Source of the DNA: Flavobacterium frigidimaris
GTDB taxonomy: Bacteria > Bacteroidota > Bacteroidia > Flavobacteriales > Flavobacteriaceae
DNA length: 64,000 nt
Assembly (NCBI GenBank): GCA_900129595.1
Contig: FQWG01000008.1
Span: 172,055 to 236,054 of the forward strand
Direction of reading: 5' to 3'
Under the pieces are notes generated by a model. The model ran no database searches. It was not told the DNA's origin and was given only the letters and a program-made list of their open reading frames with translations. The position numbers and the translations under genes are program-made. This document shows positions 1-9,309 of the stretch, piece after piece. Position 1 is the stretch's first letter. Each line of letters opens with the position of its first letter.

Positions 1-1
1 T

Positions 2-490
2 TTAACCAATACAATCCTGTACAAAGGCGTTGATTTTACCTTTACTTTTCAGGGAGAATGGGGAGCCAGTATTTATAATTCAGCGGGAATATACCAATCA
101 GCAGCGGCAGATTATTTTGATAATCAAACTGCTGATCAGTTAAATCGCTGGCAAAAACCGGGAGATATCACCAACGTGCCCCAGGCAAGGTTTGGAGGTT
201 CAAACGGAACGCAGAATTCTACACGTTACTTAGACAAATCAGATTTTATTCGTTTAAGAAATGTCACCATAGGATATTCCTTGCCTAAAAAGACTGTAAA
301 CAACATGGGAATGAGCAATCTAAGAGTCTACGTTACTGCTGTGAACCTGCTTACTTTTACGAATTATAACGGGACTGACCCGGAAGCAAGAAGAGATGAC
401 ATTAGCAGAACCAGCCCAAGAGTAGGAGAAGATTTTTACTCAGCTCCGCCAGCGAGAACAATTGCGATGGGAGTAAATATTAATTTTTAA
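2..490 (+). CDS. SusC/RagA-type TonB-linked outer membrane protein, C-terminal end (partial)
   Basis: This is the last 162 codons of a gene that begins before the window; the frame is open from base 2. The tail reads as the end of a SusC-type beta barrel: the segment DFIRLRNVTIGYSLPKK, a later NLRVYVTAVNLLTFTNY, and the terminal strand MGVNINF ending in phenylalanine, as outer membrane barrels do. SusC proteins import oligosaccharides or peptides through the outer membrane using TonB energy, with a SusD lipoprotein as lid. A SusD gene follows after 10 bases, so the two are co-transcribed. The substrate cannot be told from this part. An internal ATG at about 306 is not a plausible start. Confidence 0.93.
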   Translation, partial: LTNTILYKGVDFTFTFQGEWGASIYNSAGIYQSAAADYFDNQTADQLNRWQKPGDITNVPQARFGGSNGTQNSTRYLDKSDFIRLRNVTIGYSLPKKTVNNMGMSNLRVYVTAVNLLTFTNYNGTDPEARRDDISRTSPRVGEDFYSAPPARTIAMGVNINF

Positions 491-500
491 AACGAACAAA

Positions 501-1895
501 ATGAAAGCAAATAAAATAATCTTATATATATTTTTCGTAGCCCTTTTTGCAAGTTGCGAAAATGAACTGGATATAGACCCTAAACAAACTGAAGATGCTT
601 CTATCACACTTGGTACAGAAGGCGGTATCACCAATATACTTACCGGAACTTACGCTCTGGCAGCTAATGGAAATGCTTATGGAGGAAGAATTTTAGTTTA
701 CGCGGATTTATTAGGCGTTAGTGGCGCACTAAACACCACTGATCTTAGATGGAGAGGAACTTACGGAGAGTTGAGACAGATGTACATCAAAACAATGTTA
801 TCAGACAACGTTATTATTGAAGGAACTTATTCCAGATGTTACGAGATAATCAATGCTGCAAATACGGTAATCGAAAATGTCGACAAAGTAAAAGATCCTG
901 ACAAACAAACCCGAATGATTGGTGAGGCCAGTTTTTTAAGGTCCCTGGCTTATTTTGACCTTGTTCGCTTTTTTGCAAAACCTTATGTAAGTGGTCAGCC
1001 AAATACGCAATTAGGAGTTGTGATCAGACCCAATGCTATTTATAATTTTAATGTAGATCTTTCAAAAGAAAGAAGTACTGTTGATGAAGTTTACAAAGTA
1101 ATCATAGACGGCTTAAACGTTGCCTACACTAATCTTCCTGCTGATAATAGTTTTTATGCTGATAAATATGCCGCAAAAGCATTATTGGCCAGAGTTTATC
1201 TGCAGCAAGGCAATTATGCTGAGGCAAGAGATGCAGCAAATGATGTGATCGAAAATAGCGGTCACGGATTATCTCAAACTTATGCCGCAGCCTTTAATCA
1301 TGATACAGATCAGACTGAAGATGTATTTGCTATACAAATTACAAAACAAACCGGATTAAACGATGCCAACACCTTTTATCAGTCTGAAGATAATGGAGGC
1401 CGTGGTGGTGATTTTTCTATCAGAGATCATTATTTAGAAAAATTCAGCAGCCCTGATGACCGGGCGACTTTTAATTATGAGAATGAAGCAAACGGCAGAA
1501 TATTGACTTCTAAATTTACAGATCAATTTTCTGATGTGAGTATTATTCGATTGGCCGAAATGTATTTAATAAGAGCAGAAGCAAATCTCAGACAAGGAAC
1601 AGCGGTTGGAAATACGCCTCTTGATGACATTAATACAATCCGATCTAGAGCAAATGCAGACGATTTATCAGCTGTGACAATAGACGATATTTTACTGGAA
1701 CGCGAATTAGAATTAGGAATGGAAGGTTTCTTAATTCACGATATCAAACGAACGAAACGCTCTATTGATATTAGTGAGAATGGCGACGGATCAAGTTTAC
1801 TGCTTTATGATGCCAATAATCTGGTATTCCCTATTCCGTTGAGCGAAACTGATGCGAACAAAAAAATCACTCAGAATCCGGGATATAGTAACTAA
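501..1895 (+). CDS. SusD/RagB-family outer membrane lipoprotein
   Basis: The 464-residue product starts with a lipoprotein signal (hydrophobic stretch 5-16, lipobox FASC with Cys19). Acidic residues follow (CENELDID), resembling the surface-export signal of Bacteroidetes lipoproteins. The rest has SusD features: helical TPR-like segments such as EASFLRSLAYFDLVRFF and AKALLARVYLQQGNYAEA, and a C-terminal region with RLAEMYLIRAEA and ERELELGMEG. SusD proteins bind substrate and cap the SusC channel. Length is in the family's lower normal range. The SusC gene lies 10 bases upstream. The substrate is unknown; the loss of upstream context removes any clue from enzymes or sigma factors. Confidence 0.95.
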   Translation: MKANKIILYIFFVALFASCENELDIDPKQTEDASITLGTEGGITNILTGTYALAANGNAYGGRILVYADLLGVSGALNTTDLRWRGTYGELRQMYIKTMLSDNVIIEGTYSRCYEIINAANTVIENVDKVKDPDKQTRMIGEASFLRSLAYFDLVRFFAKPYVSGQPNTQLGVVIRPNAIYNFNVDLSKERSTVDEVYKVIIDGLNVAYTNLPADNSFYADKYAAKALLARVYLQQGNYAEARDAANDVIENSGHGLSQTYAAAFNHDTDQTEDVFAIQITKQTGLNDANTFYQSEDNGGRGGDFSIRDHYLEKFSSPDDRATFNYENEANGRILTSKFTDQFSDVSIIRLAEMYLIRAEANLRQGTAVGNTPLDDINTIRSRANADDLSAVTIDDILLERELELGMEGFLIHDIKRTKRSIDISENGDGSSLLLYDANNLVFPIPLSETDANKKITQNPGYSN

Positions 1896-1915
1896 TACAA
1901 AACACTTTATAAATG

Positions 1916-1955
1916 AAAAAACCATTCCGCCTTAACGGAATGGTTTTTCTTTTTT
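1916..1955. terminator. Bidirectional intrinsic terminator between susD-like and DUF1810 genes
   Basis: A perfect 13-bp stem (1917-1929 with 1936-1948) and a six-base loop are followed by a T-rich run on the plus strand. The A-rich left flank supplies T-rich sequence on the minus strand. It sits between two convergent genes and can serve both. Confidence 0.85.
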
Positions 1956-1970
1956 ACATTTCGATGTAAT

Positions 1971-2432
1971 TTATAGTAATGCTTCAACAGCTGGCGACAT
2001 TATTTTTGAATTTGTCATAGACAAAGTAAGCTGATCAGAATATCCTAAGAAAAAGGCATCCAATATTTCCTGAAATACAGGATGAGCTCCTTCAACCTGA
2101 GAAAAAAGAGTCATCGACGAACATAATTTACGGGCGTCTAAATCCCCAAAAATACCCTCGGCAGATTTTCTTTTAAACGTTAACAGAATTTCTGAAATCT
2201 CAATAAGGTGTTTGGCTAAAACAGGATGATCAAGATATTCTTTTGCTTCGTTAAGATTAGCAATCGCATAATATTTTGAGATATTACTTGTTCCCAATCC
2301 TTTTAATTGCGGGAAAATAAACCACATCCAATGTGTTTCTTTTTTCCCTTTTTTAATTTCGGAAAGAGCGGTCAGATACAGTTTATTCTGTGCTTCTAAA
2401 AAACGCGTTATATCATTATTTGAGTAAGCCAT
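1971..2432 (-). CDS. DUF1810 family protein
   Basis: The 153-residue protein matches DUF1810 as I know it: near the start FLEAQ, then a conserved core HWMWFIFPQLKGLG (residues 34-47), YYAIANLNEAKEYLDHPVL, and GDLDARKLCSSMTLF. It is a small soluble alpha-helical family, widespread in bacteria, of no established biochemical role. The length is normal for the family. It reads toward susD and shares the terminator at 1916-1955. No convincing promoter was found in the 270 bases upstream. I make no functional claim beyond family membership. Confidence 0.85.
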   Translation of the reverse strand: MAYSNNDITRFLEAQNKLYLTALSEIKKGKKETHWMWFIFPQLKGLGTSNISKYYAIANLNEAKEYLDHPVLAKHLIEISEILLTFKRKSAEGIFGDLDARKLCSSMTLFSQVEGAHPVFQEILDAFFLGYSDQLTLSMTNSKIMSPAVEALL

Positions 2433-2633
2433 TATAGTAAAATTGTGTTTTAATAATTAATAAAAACCGTTTGGTTCTTTAAACATGTCATTCAATTTAA
2501 AATCAGATAAACAATCCTCTTTTTGAGATTCGATTTTAATTCTGTTTTAAAGACATTCAAAACTACTTATCATCCCGCTCAATTAATTATACAATTCGTT
2601 ACGTTTGTTATATAATTTATCTTCTAAGGTTAA

Positions 2634-2672
2634 AACAAAAAAAAAGCTGCAAGAAGGATCTTGCAGCTTTGT
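2634..2672 (-). terminator. Intrinsic terminator of rocD
   Basis: An 11-bp perfect stem (2643-2653 with 2660-2670) lies just beyond the rocD stop on the minus strand. The A-rich run at 2634-2645 gives a U-tract in the rocD transcript. Confidence 0.8.
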
Positions 2673-2702
2673 TGTTTTTATATAGAAAACTGAAAAAAGT
2701 TT

Positions 2703-3956
2703 CTAGTCTCTAAAGTCATTTAATGATTTCTCTATAATTTCAAGACATTCCTGAATCTGAGCTTCTGTCATCACCAATGGCGGTGCTAATCTGATTTTAT
2801 TACCGTGAGTAGGTTTTGCCAATAATCCGTTATCTCTGAATCTTAGGCAAATTTCCCAGGCCAGATCAGAGTCTTCGCCACAATTAATTACGATTGCATT
2901 CAATAAACCTTTTCCGCGAACGAGTGTAATCAGGTTATTTCGCTCCGCGATTTCGTTTAGGCCTTTTCTTAAAATGATTCCCAAACGTTCTGCATTTCCG
3001 GCCAGATTTTCGTCTTTAATTACTTCAAGCGCAGCAATTGCAACTGCTGCGGCAACAGGATTTCCACCAAAAGTCGATCCGTGCTGACCCGGTTTAATCA
3101 CATTCATAATTTCGTTATTACACAAAACAGCCGAAACCGGATAAACTCCGCCAGAAATGGCTTTACCTAAAATCAAAATATCAGGCTGAACATTTTCATG
3201 ATGTACCGCTAATAATTTTCCGGTACGTGCGATTCCAGTCTGAACCTCATCGGCAATAAACAATACATTATGTTTTTCACACAATGCTTTTGCTTTCGCT
3301 AAATATCCTTCAGAAGGTACATAAACCCCTGCTTCACCCTGAATTGGCTCTACTAAAAATCCGGCAATATTTTTTGATGATTCTAAAACTTTTTCAAGAG
3401 CCTCAAGATTATCATATTCAATTTTTATAAATCCTTCTGTAAAAGGTCCGAAATTTTTACGGGCCCCTTCATCATTAGAAAATGAAATAATTGTAGTGGT
3501 TCTTCCGTGAAAATTATTCTCGCAAACAATAACCTGCGCCTGATTTTCCGGAATCCCTTTTACTTCATACGCCCATTTTCTACATACTTTAAGAGCCGTT
3601 TCAACAGCTTCTGCTCCGGTATTCATTGGCAGCACTTTATCAAAACCAAAATACTTCGTTACATATTCCTCATACTCCCCTAATTTATCGTTATAAAAAG
3701 CACGTGATGTCAAAGTTAGTTTCTGTGCCTGATCTACCATTGCTTTCACAATTTTCGGATGGCAATGTCCTTGGTTTACTGCAGAATAAGCCGATAAAAA
3801 ATCATAATATTTTTTTCCGTCTACATCCCAAACATATACTCCTTCTCCTCGTTCTAACACAACTGGAAGCGGATGATAATTATGAGCTCCGTATTTATTT
3901 TCTTTTTCGATCAAAACCTCAGATTTTGACGAAAGGGATTTTTCAGTATGAATCAT
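2703..3956 (-). CDS. rocD: Ornithine aminotransferase
   Basis: This 417-residue class III PLP aminotransferase converts ornithine plus 2-oxoglutarate to glutamate semialdehyde and glutamate, linking arginine/ornithine breakdown to proline and glutamate. Recognisable parts are [19 protein letters not shown] near the start, [19 protein letters not shown] (cofactor phosphate region), [18 protein letters not shown], the PLP aspartate in ADEVQTG, and the Schiff-base lysine in LGKAISGG (about Lys265). The length suits ornithine rather than acetylornithine aminotransferases, and NYHPLPV is typical of ornithine aminotransferase. It is divergent from an Lrp-type regulator, which probably controls it. 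A good promoter lies at 3976-4004. Confidence 0.94.
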   Translation of the reverse strand: MIHTEKSLSSKSEVLIEKENKYGAHNYHPLPVVLERGEGVYVWDVDGKKYYDFLSAYSAVNQGHCHPKIVKAMVDQAQKLTLTSRAFYNDKLGEYEEYVTKYFGFDKVLPMNTGAEAVETALKVCRKWAYEVKGIPENQAQVIVCENNFHGRTTTIISFSNDEGARKNFGPFTEGFIKIEYDNLEALEKVLESSKNIAGFLVEPIQGEAGVYVPSEGYLAKAKALCEKHNVLFIADEVQTGIARTGKLLAVHHENVQPDILILGKAISGGVYPVSAVLCNNEIMNVIKPGQHGSTFGGNPVAAAVAIAALEVIKDENLAGNAERLGIILRKGLNEIAERNNLITLVRGKGLLNAIVINCGEDSDLAWEICLRFRDNGLLAKPTHGNKIRLAPPLVMTEAQIQECLEIIEKSLNDFRD

Positions 3957-3975
3957 GATTTATTTATTTAAAGTA

Positions 3976-4004
3976 CAAAAGTATTAAAAATTATTCATTA
4001 CCAA
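3976..4004 (-). promoter_or_regulatory. Predicted rocD promoter, Bacteroidetes type
   Basis: On the minus strand, TTG (4004-4002) is followed after 18 bases by TACTTTTG (3983-3976), matching TTG-N17-23-TAnnTTTG. It lies about 20 bases before the rocD start codon, a usual distance. This is a sequence match only. Confidence 0.65.
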
Positions 4005-4020
4005 GGCACAAAATATCTAT

Positions 4021-4052
4021 TTTGACTTTTAAAAACCATTATTAAAGTCAAA
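4021..4052. promoter_or_regulatory. Inverted repeat in the rocD/lrp intergenic region, candidate operator
   Basis: TTTGACTTT (4021-4029) and AAAGTCAAA (4044-4052) form a perfect 9-base inverted repeat with 14 bases between, just upstream of the rocD -33 element. The position would suit an activator of rocD or an autoregulator. The Lrp-type protein encoded at 4178 is the natural candidate to bind it; that link is inferred. Confidence 0.5.
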
Positions 4053-4177
4053 AACAACATTTTTCACGACATAAAAAATCAATTGTTTTAATTTAATGAC
4101 ATCCCGACATTCCCTTTTATTGAAAAAAATAGTTACTTTTATAAATGTAAAAACTGAATTTAACACAATTTAAGAGA

Positions 4178-4630
4178 ATGGATATATTAGACGAATTTGA
4201 TATCAGCATCATTAAAGAATTAGAGAAAGACGGCAGAATGGCTTTTTCTGCAATTGCAGCTAATTTGAAAATATCAAATACAATGGTGCACCAACGCATT
4301 AATCGAATGATGGAGCAAGGTATCATTGGCGGAATAAAACCCATTATTCAGGAAAAGAAAATTGGTTTCGACTGGGCTTCTTTTACCGGAATTACCTTAA
4401 ATAAAGACTCCGATTCTGATCGCATTATCCAGGCATTAAAAGATATTCCGGAAATTACAGAGTGCTATTATGTAACGGGTTCGTTTACACTTTACATCAA
4501 AATCGTTGCAAAGAATCACGAACATATGCGTAAAATCCTTTATGAAAAAATCGACAATATTCCGGGTATCGCCAAAACCGATTCAATTATTGAGTTGGGT
4601 TGTGCTTTTAAACGAAATATTACTTTATAA
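4178..4630 (+). CDS. Lrp/AsnC-family transcriptional regulator
   Basis: The 150-residue protein has the Lrp layout. A winged helix-turn-helix covers about residues 3-55 (DEFDISIIKELEKDGRMAFS, then SNTMVHQRINRM). A RAM ligand-binding domain covers about 65-145, with ECYYVTGSFTLYIKI and the final IIELGCAF. Lrp proteins form dimers or octamers and respond to amino acids. It is divergent from rocD across 221 bases and is followed after 21 bases by a peptidase gene. It therefore probably controls rocD, itself and the downstream operon, perhaps sensing ornithine, arginine or a related amino acid; the ligand is a guess. Confidence 0.93.
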   Translation: MDILDEFDISIIKELEKDGRMAFSAIAANLKISNTMVHQRINRMMEQGIIGGIKPIIQEKKIGFDWASFTGITLNKDSDSDRIIQALKDIPEITECYYVTGSFTLYIKIVAKNHEHMRKILYEKIDNIPGIAKTDSIIELGCAFKRNITL

Positions 4631-4651
4631 TCATTTTCTAATCTAAAAAAT

Positions 4652-6130
4652 ATGCGTTTACGAATACTGCTTTTATTTACTTTGCTTTGCTGTAAATCAT
4701 TGTTGTTTTCGCAAACGACCGTTCAAAACCCGTCTAAAAGTGATTTCTCTCCGGCATTAACTATTTTAGCTTCAGATTCGCTTCAGGGCCGAAAAGCTAA
4801 TGGAAAAGGCGGCAGTTTAGCTGCTTCTTATGTATCCTCTAAAATGCATTCTTACAAGCTGAAAGCTTACAATTATTTCGAAGATTATTTTCAAATATTT
4901 GAAATTGAAGAACATGCCGTAAAAAAAACATCTTTACAAATCAAAAAAAGAAATCATAAAACAATTTCCCTTTCTCCTGACAAAGATTTTGAAGTTACTC
5001 CAACAACAAATTCCATTCAAAAAAAACAAGTTGACGTAGTTTTTGCATCTTATGGTCTAGATGTCCCAAAAGAAAACTACGACGATTATAAAAACTTAGA
5101 TGTAAAAAACAAAATTGTGGTGGTTTTAAGCGGATTCCCAGACGATCAGGATACCACTTCTTCAACTTATAAAAAATTCAAAAACATATTTCCGGAAGAA
5201 AATGATCTGGAAGAAACCAAACTAAAAACCGCAATTAGTAAAGGTGCGATTGCTTTAATCATTATCGAAACAAGAGAAAATTTTAAGCCTCAGAACAAAG
5301 AAAATGAAGTTTTTCATTCTTTAGAAAATACAACTACGACATCGATTCCTGTTTTTAAAATTAGCAAAAAAACAGCAGAAACTCTTTTTCCGAAAAGTGA
5401 CATTCCTTTAAAAAATGACCTAGCTTCTACTCTATTAAAAAATGTAAAAATCAATTTTTCGATAGAATTAAAACATGAAACCTCTTATGTTGGAAATGTT
5501 TTAGGGCTTATTCCCGGAAAAGACACTACAAAAACTATTATTATTGGAGCGCATTATGATCATTTGGGAATTAAAAATGATTCGATCTATAACGGTGCAG
5601 ATGATAATGCATCCGGAACTTCGGGCATGCTGGCTTTGGCCAAAAAATGGTCAGAATCAAATATAAAACCCGAATATAATATTCTTTTTGCAGCATGGAC
5701 TGCCGAAGAAATGGGCCTCTTAGGAAGTGAATATTTTGTTCAGAATTTTGATTTCAAAAAACAAAAAATCTTGCTTGCTATTAATATGGATATGATTTCA
5801 AGAAGTGCTCCTGAAGACAAAACACATCGAATGCTGAGCATTGGAACCCAAAAGGAAACCGAATACCTAAAGAAAATTGCCAGCGAAAGCAACGCCAGAC
5901 TCCAAAATCCATTTACGCTCGATTTATGGGAAACTGATGGGCATTCCGGAAGCGATTATGCATCGTTTACCGCAAAAGGAATTCCGGTAATGACTTTTTT
6001 TAGCGGTTTTCACGAAGATTATCATACGCCCCGGGATAAAGTTTCAAAACTAGATTTAGATAAAATACAGGACGTTTTATTTATAGTCAATAATTCTGTT
6101 TTAAAATTCATAGAAAATCAGCCTAACTAA
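4652..6130 (+). CDS. M28-family zinc aminopeptidase, exported
   Basis: The 492-residue protein begins with a signal peptide (hydrophobic 3-19, likely cleavage after FSQ). An insert around residues 120-250 resembles the PA domain that occurs in this family. The M28 catalytic domain follows: AHYDHLG (His301), NGADDNASG (Asp317), the glutamates of AAWTAEEMG, NMDMISR, and DYHTPRD with the last histidine. These are the two-zinc ligands and catalytic acid of leucine aminopeptidase-like enzymes, so an active periplasmic or secreted peptidase is expected. It is gene two of a tight run after the Lrp regulator and 12 bases before the cyanophycinase-like gene. A second, shorter M28 gene lies at 11248. 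Confidence 0.92.
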   Translation: MRLRILLLFTLLCCKSLLFSQTTVQNPSKSDFSPALTILASDSLQGRKANGKGGSLAASYVSSKMHSYKLKAYNYFEDYFQIFEIEEHAVKKTSLQIKKRNHKTISLSPDKDFEVTPTTNSIQKKQVDVVFASYGLDVPKENYDDYKNLDVKNKIVVVLSGFPDDQDTTSSTYKKFKNIFPEENDLEETKLKTAISKGAIALIIIETRENFKPQNKENEVFHSLENTTTTSIPVFKISKKTAETLFPKSDIPLKNDLASTLLKNVKINFSIELKHETSYVGNVLGLIPGKDTTKTIIIGAHYDHLGIKNDSIYNGADDNASGTSGMLALAKKWSESNIKPEYNILFAAWTAEEMGLLGSEYFVQNFDFKKQKILLAINMDMISRSAPEDKTHRMLSIGTQKETEYLKKIASESNARLQNPFTLDLWETDGHSGSDYASFTAKGIPVMTFFSGFHEDYHTPRDKVSKLDLDKIQDVLFIVNNSVLKFIENQPN

Positions 6131-6142
6131 ACCAAAATAACC

Positions 6143-7006
6143 ATGAAAAACCAACTGCTTTTTACATTTTCATTTCAAAAATACTGTTTGCTTTTATTCT
6201 TATTCAGCAGTTATTTTATGCAGGCACAAACACCAAAAGGAAAGTTATTTATTATTGGCGGCGGAGACCGATCTGATAATTTGATGAAACAAGTTTTGAG
6301 TGTCGCTGAATTATCTAAAAAAGATTATATCGTGGTTTTACCTATGTCGAGCGAAGAGCCGGACAGTTCGTTTATTTTCTTTAAAACACAAATGGTAAAA
6401 TTAACATCCAACCCAATTGTGATGCTCAATTTCAACAAGGAAACAGCGCAAAATAAAGTATTGGCCGATTCGCTGCAAAAAGCAAAACTGATCTTTATAA
6501 GTGGCGGCGATCAGGTTCGTTTTATGAATGTAGTGCAAAACACTCCAATAAAAACCGCCATACAAAAAGCCTACGAAAACGGCAGCACTATTTCAGGAAC
6601 AAGTGCCGGAGCAGCTGTAATGTCTGAAAAGATGATTACCGGAAATCAGAAATTGCAAAAAGAATATTCCGGAACTTTTGATAATATCCGATATGATAAT
6701 CTGGAAACTTCTGAAGGTTTGGGATTATTGAAAACAGCCGTTATCGATCAGCATTTTTTAAAGAGAAACCGTTACAATCGTTTACTTTCTGCTTTAGTTG
6801 AATTCCCAACCCTAACAGGAATTGGAATTGATGAAGCAACGGCAATTATAGTTCGAAACAATCAGATAGAAGTAGCCGGAGAAAGCGAAGTAATCGTAGT
6901 CAGAAATCCAAAAGGAATTTTGAAAGCAAAACACCATAACCTGATTTCCATCGAAAGTCTTCAAATGAGTATTTATACCGCAGGGCAAAAATTTAATATC
7001 AAATAA
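6143..7006 (+). CDS. Cyanophycinase-like S51-family serine peptidase, exported
   Basis: The 287-residue product has a signal peptide ending near residue 28 (MQAQ). It then starts the family core with KLFIIGGGDRSDNLM, followed by IFISGGDQVRF and the nucleophile elbow SGTSAGAAVMS with Ser154. Cyanophycinases cut multi-L-arginyl-poly-L-aspartate to beta-Asp-Arg dipeptides; relatives act on other isopeptides. The export signal means it would act outside the cytoplasm on material made by others. It sits between a peptidase and an acylase gene, two bases before the latter, so translation is probably coupled. The exact substrate is inferred only from the family. Confidence 0.9.
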   Translation: MKNQLLFTFSFQKYCLLLFLFSSYFMQAQTPKGKLFIIGGGDRSDNLMKQVLSVAELSKKDYIVVLPMSSEEPDSSFIFFKTQMVKLTSNPIVMLNFNKETAQNKVLADSLQKAKLIFISGGDQVRFMNVVQNTPIKTAIQKAYENGSTISGTSAGAAVMSEKMITGNQKLQKEYSGTFDNIRYDNLETSEGLGLLKTAVIDQHFLKRNRYNRLLSALVEFPTLTGIGIDEATAIIVRNNQIEVAGESEVIVVRNPKGILKAKHHNLISIESLQMSIYTAGQKFNIK

Positions 7007-7008
7007 TC

Positions 7009-9210
7009 ATGTTCAATTACCATAAAATAATACAATTCACCTTTGTTTTTTGTTGTGTGAATTTTCAGATTTCTGCACAAAAAATCAATACAAAAGAGGT
7101 TGCCCGTCTGGAAAAATCAGCACAACAGGTTTCGATTATCAGAGACAAATGGGGAATTCCGCATGTTTACGGAAAAACTGATGCTGATGCTGTTTTCGGA
7201 TTATTGTATGCACAATGTGAAGACGATTTTAAACGTATTGAAATGAATTATGTCGAAAAATTGGGACGCCTTTCAGAAATAAAAGGAGAATCGGTTTTAT
7301 ACAATGATTTAGAAATTCGCCTTTTGATAGATACTGAAGAAGCAAAATCAGATTATAAAAAAGCACCACTTTGGCTAAAAAAATTATTGAACAGTTATGC
7401 CGATGCCATCAACTTTTATCTTTACAAACATCCTGAAGTAAAACCTGCACTTTTAACGCATTTTGAATCGTGGTTCCCACTATTGTGGACAGACGGAAGT
7501 ATTGGCGCCATAAGTACTGCCGATCTTTCAACAGGAGAATTAAAGGCTTTTTATTCCGGTAATAATGATAAAGTAGCGTATGTAGAAAGAGAAAAAAATG
7601 TACAAACCGGCTCCAATGGTTTTGCCTTCTCACCTTCAAAAACCGCTGACGGCAACGCTATTTTATACATCAATCCGCACACTACTTTTTACTTTAGACC
7701 AGAAGTACAGATCACAAGCGAAGAAGGCCTGAATGTGTACGGAGCCGTAACCTGGGGACAGTTTTTTATTTATCAGGGTTTTAATGAAAATTGCGGCTGG
7801 ATGCATACCTCATCAAACGTTGATGTTGCCGATATGTATGCGGAAAAAATCATAAATAAAAAAGGAAAATTATTTTATGAATTCGATAAAAAGCTATTGC
7901 CTGTTATTGAAAAAGAAATCACAATAAAATATACTGAAAACGGAAAAGTAATTCCTAAAAAATTCAAAACGTATTTTACCAACAACGGTCCGGTTATGGC
8001 GAACCGTGACGGAAAATGGATCAGTTTAAAATCGAACAATCGTTCGATGACCAGTTTGATTCAGAGTTGGGTGAGAACAAAATCAACGAGTTTTGATGAC
8101 TATAAAAAAGCGATGGATCTAAAAGCCAACACCTCTAATAATACCGTTTATGCTGATAACAAAGGAAACATTGCCTACTGGCACGGTAACTTCATACCAA
8201 TACGGGATAAAAGCCTCAATTGGGCAAAAGTGGTCGACGGATCGATTTCATCCACACAATGGAAAGGTTTACATGAAGTAAACGAAACGGTTCATGTTTA
8301 TAATCCGGTAAATGGCTGGCTGCAAAATTGCAATTCGACACCCTATTCTGTAGCCGGAGAAAACAGCCCGAAAAAAGAAAATTACCTGCCTTATATGGCG
8401 CCTGATGGAGAAAATTTCAGAGGAGTAAATGCGGTTCGTATTTTCAGTAAGGGAGATCATTATACTTTAGACAAAGTAATCGCTGACGGATATGATACCA
8501 AATTATCGATTTTTGAAATTCTGATTCCGAGTCTGATTGCTGTTTTCGAAAAAAACATAAAACCATCAGATCCGGAATATGCAGCATTAATTGAACCTAT
8601 CTCTATCTTAAAAAAATGGGATTATTATGCCAAAGAAAATTCGGTAGCTACTACATTAGCCGTAGAATGGGCGTACAAATTAGACCCGATTATCTTAAAA
8701 GCTTATATCGATGAAGGCGAATTGGATCAGGTACAGAACACTAAAAATTTCGCTGCAAATGCCTCCGTAAAACAAGTTATACCTCAGTTACAGGACGTTT
8801 TAAAAAATTTAAAATCAAACTGGGGAACCTGGCAAGTAGCGTGGGGAGAAATCAACCGTTTTCAGCGTTTAAATGGTGATATAGATCTAAAATACGATGA
8901 CGCAAAACCAAGCTTACCCATTGCTTTTGGTCCTGGTTCGTGGGGAAGTTTACCTTCTTTTAAAAGCAGTTACCAAAACGATTCCAAAAAACGGTATGGC
9001 TACAATGGCAATAGTTTTGTTTGTGCAGTAGAATTTGGCCCAAGAATAAAAGCTAAATCATTATTGGCAGGCGGAAACAGCGGAGATCCAAATTCAAAAC
9101 ATTTTAATGATCAGTCTGAAATGTATCAAAAAGGAGCATTTAAAGAAGTGTTGTTTTACAAAGAAGACGTGATCAAAAATGCCGAAAAAACCTATCATCC
9201 CGGCGAATGA
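7009..9210 (+). CDS. Penicillin acylase (S45) family N-terminal nucleophile amidohydrolase, exported
   Basis: The 733-residue precursor has a signal peptide (residues 6-23, ISAQ) and the S45 layout. The alpha subunit contains SIIRDKWGIPHVYGKTDADA and FGLLYAQCEDDFKR. The self-cleavage and catalytic site is GSNGFAF with Ser202 as the new N-terminus, and the rest is the beta subunit with NPHTTFYFRPE and NNRSMTSLIQSW. Family members remove acyl groups from beta-lactams, acyl-homoserine lactones, aculeacin or N-acyl amino acids. Here the peptidase neighbours favour an N-acyl or amide substrate, but quorum-signal degradation is equally possible. It is the last gene of the Lrp-peptidase run. Confidence 0.9.
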   Translation: MFNYHKIIQFTFVFCCVNFQISAQKINTKEVARLEKSAQQVSIIRDKWGIPHVYGKTDADAVFGLLYAQCEDDFKRIEMNYVEKLGRLSEIKGESVLYNDLEIRLLIDTEEAKSDYKKAPLWLKKLLNSYADAINFYLYKHPEVKPALLTHFESWFPLLWTDGSIGAISTADLSTGELKAFYSGNNDKVAYVEREKNVQTGSNGFAFSPSKTADGNAILYINPHTTFYFRPEVQITSEEGLNVYGAVTWGQFFIYQGFNENCGWMHTSSNVDVADMYAEKIINKKGKLFYEFDKKLLPVIEKEITIKYTENGKVIPKKFKTYFTNNGPVMANRDGKWISLKSNNRSMTSLIQSWVRTKSTSFDDYKKAMDLKANTSNNTVYADNKGNIAYWHGNFIPIRDKSLNWAKVVDGSISSTQWKGLHEVNETVHVYNPVNGWLQNCNSTPYSVAGENSPKKENYLPYMAPDGENFRGVNAVRIFSKGDHYTLDKVIADGYDTKLSIFEILIPSLIAVFEKNIKPSDPEYAALIEPISILKKWDYYAKENSVATTLAVEWAYKLDPIILKAYIDEGELDQVQNTKNFAANASVKQVIPQLQDVLKNLKSNWGTWQVAWGEINRFQRLNGDIDLKYDDAKPSLPIAFGPGSWGSLPSFKSSYQNDSKKRYGYNGNSFVCAVEFGPRIKAKSLLAGGNSGDPNSKHFNDQSEMYQKGAFKEVLFYKEDVIKNAEKTYHPGE

Positions 9211-9234
9211 TTTTTTACTTGTAAATTAACTTAG

Positions 9235-9269
9235 AAACCTCGGAAGAAATACATTCCGAGGTTTTTTTG
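9235..9269 (+). terminator. Intrinsic terminator after the acylase gene
   Basis: A 10-bp stem (9235-9244 with 9255-9264) is followed by a run of T to 9268. It closes the Lrp-peptidase-acylase operon. Confidence 0.85.
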
Positions 9270-9309
9270 TAACATTTTATTTCAGATATTTGTTAAAAAT
9301 TGTAAAACT

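Noticed and set aside
3626..3958. A 110-codon open frame antisense to rocD
   Set aside because: The opposite strand carries a complete, conserved aminotransferase; the antisense product has no recognisable features.
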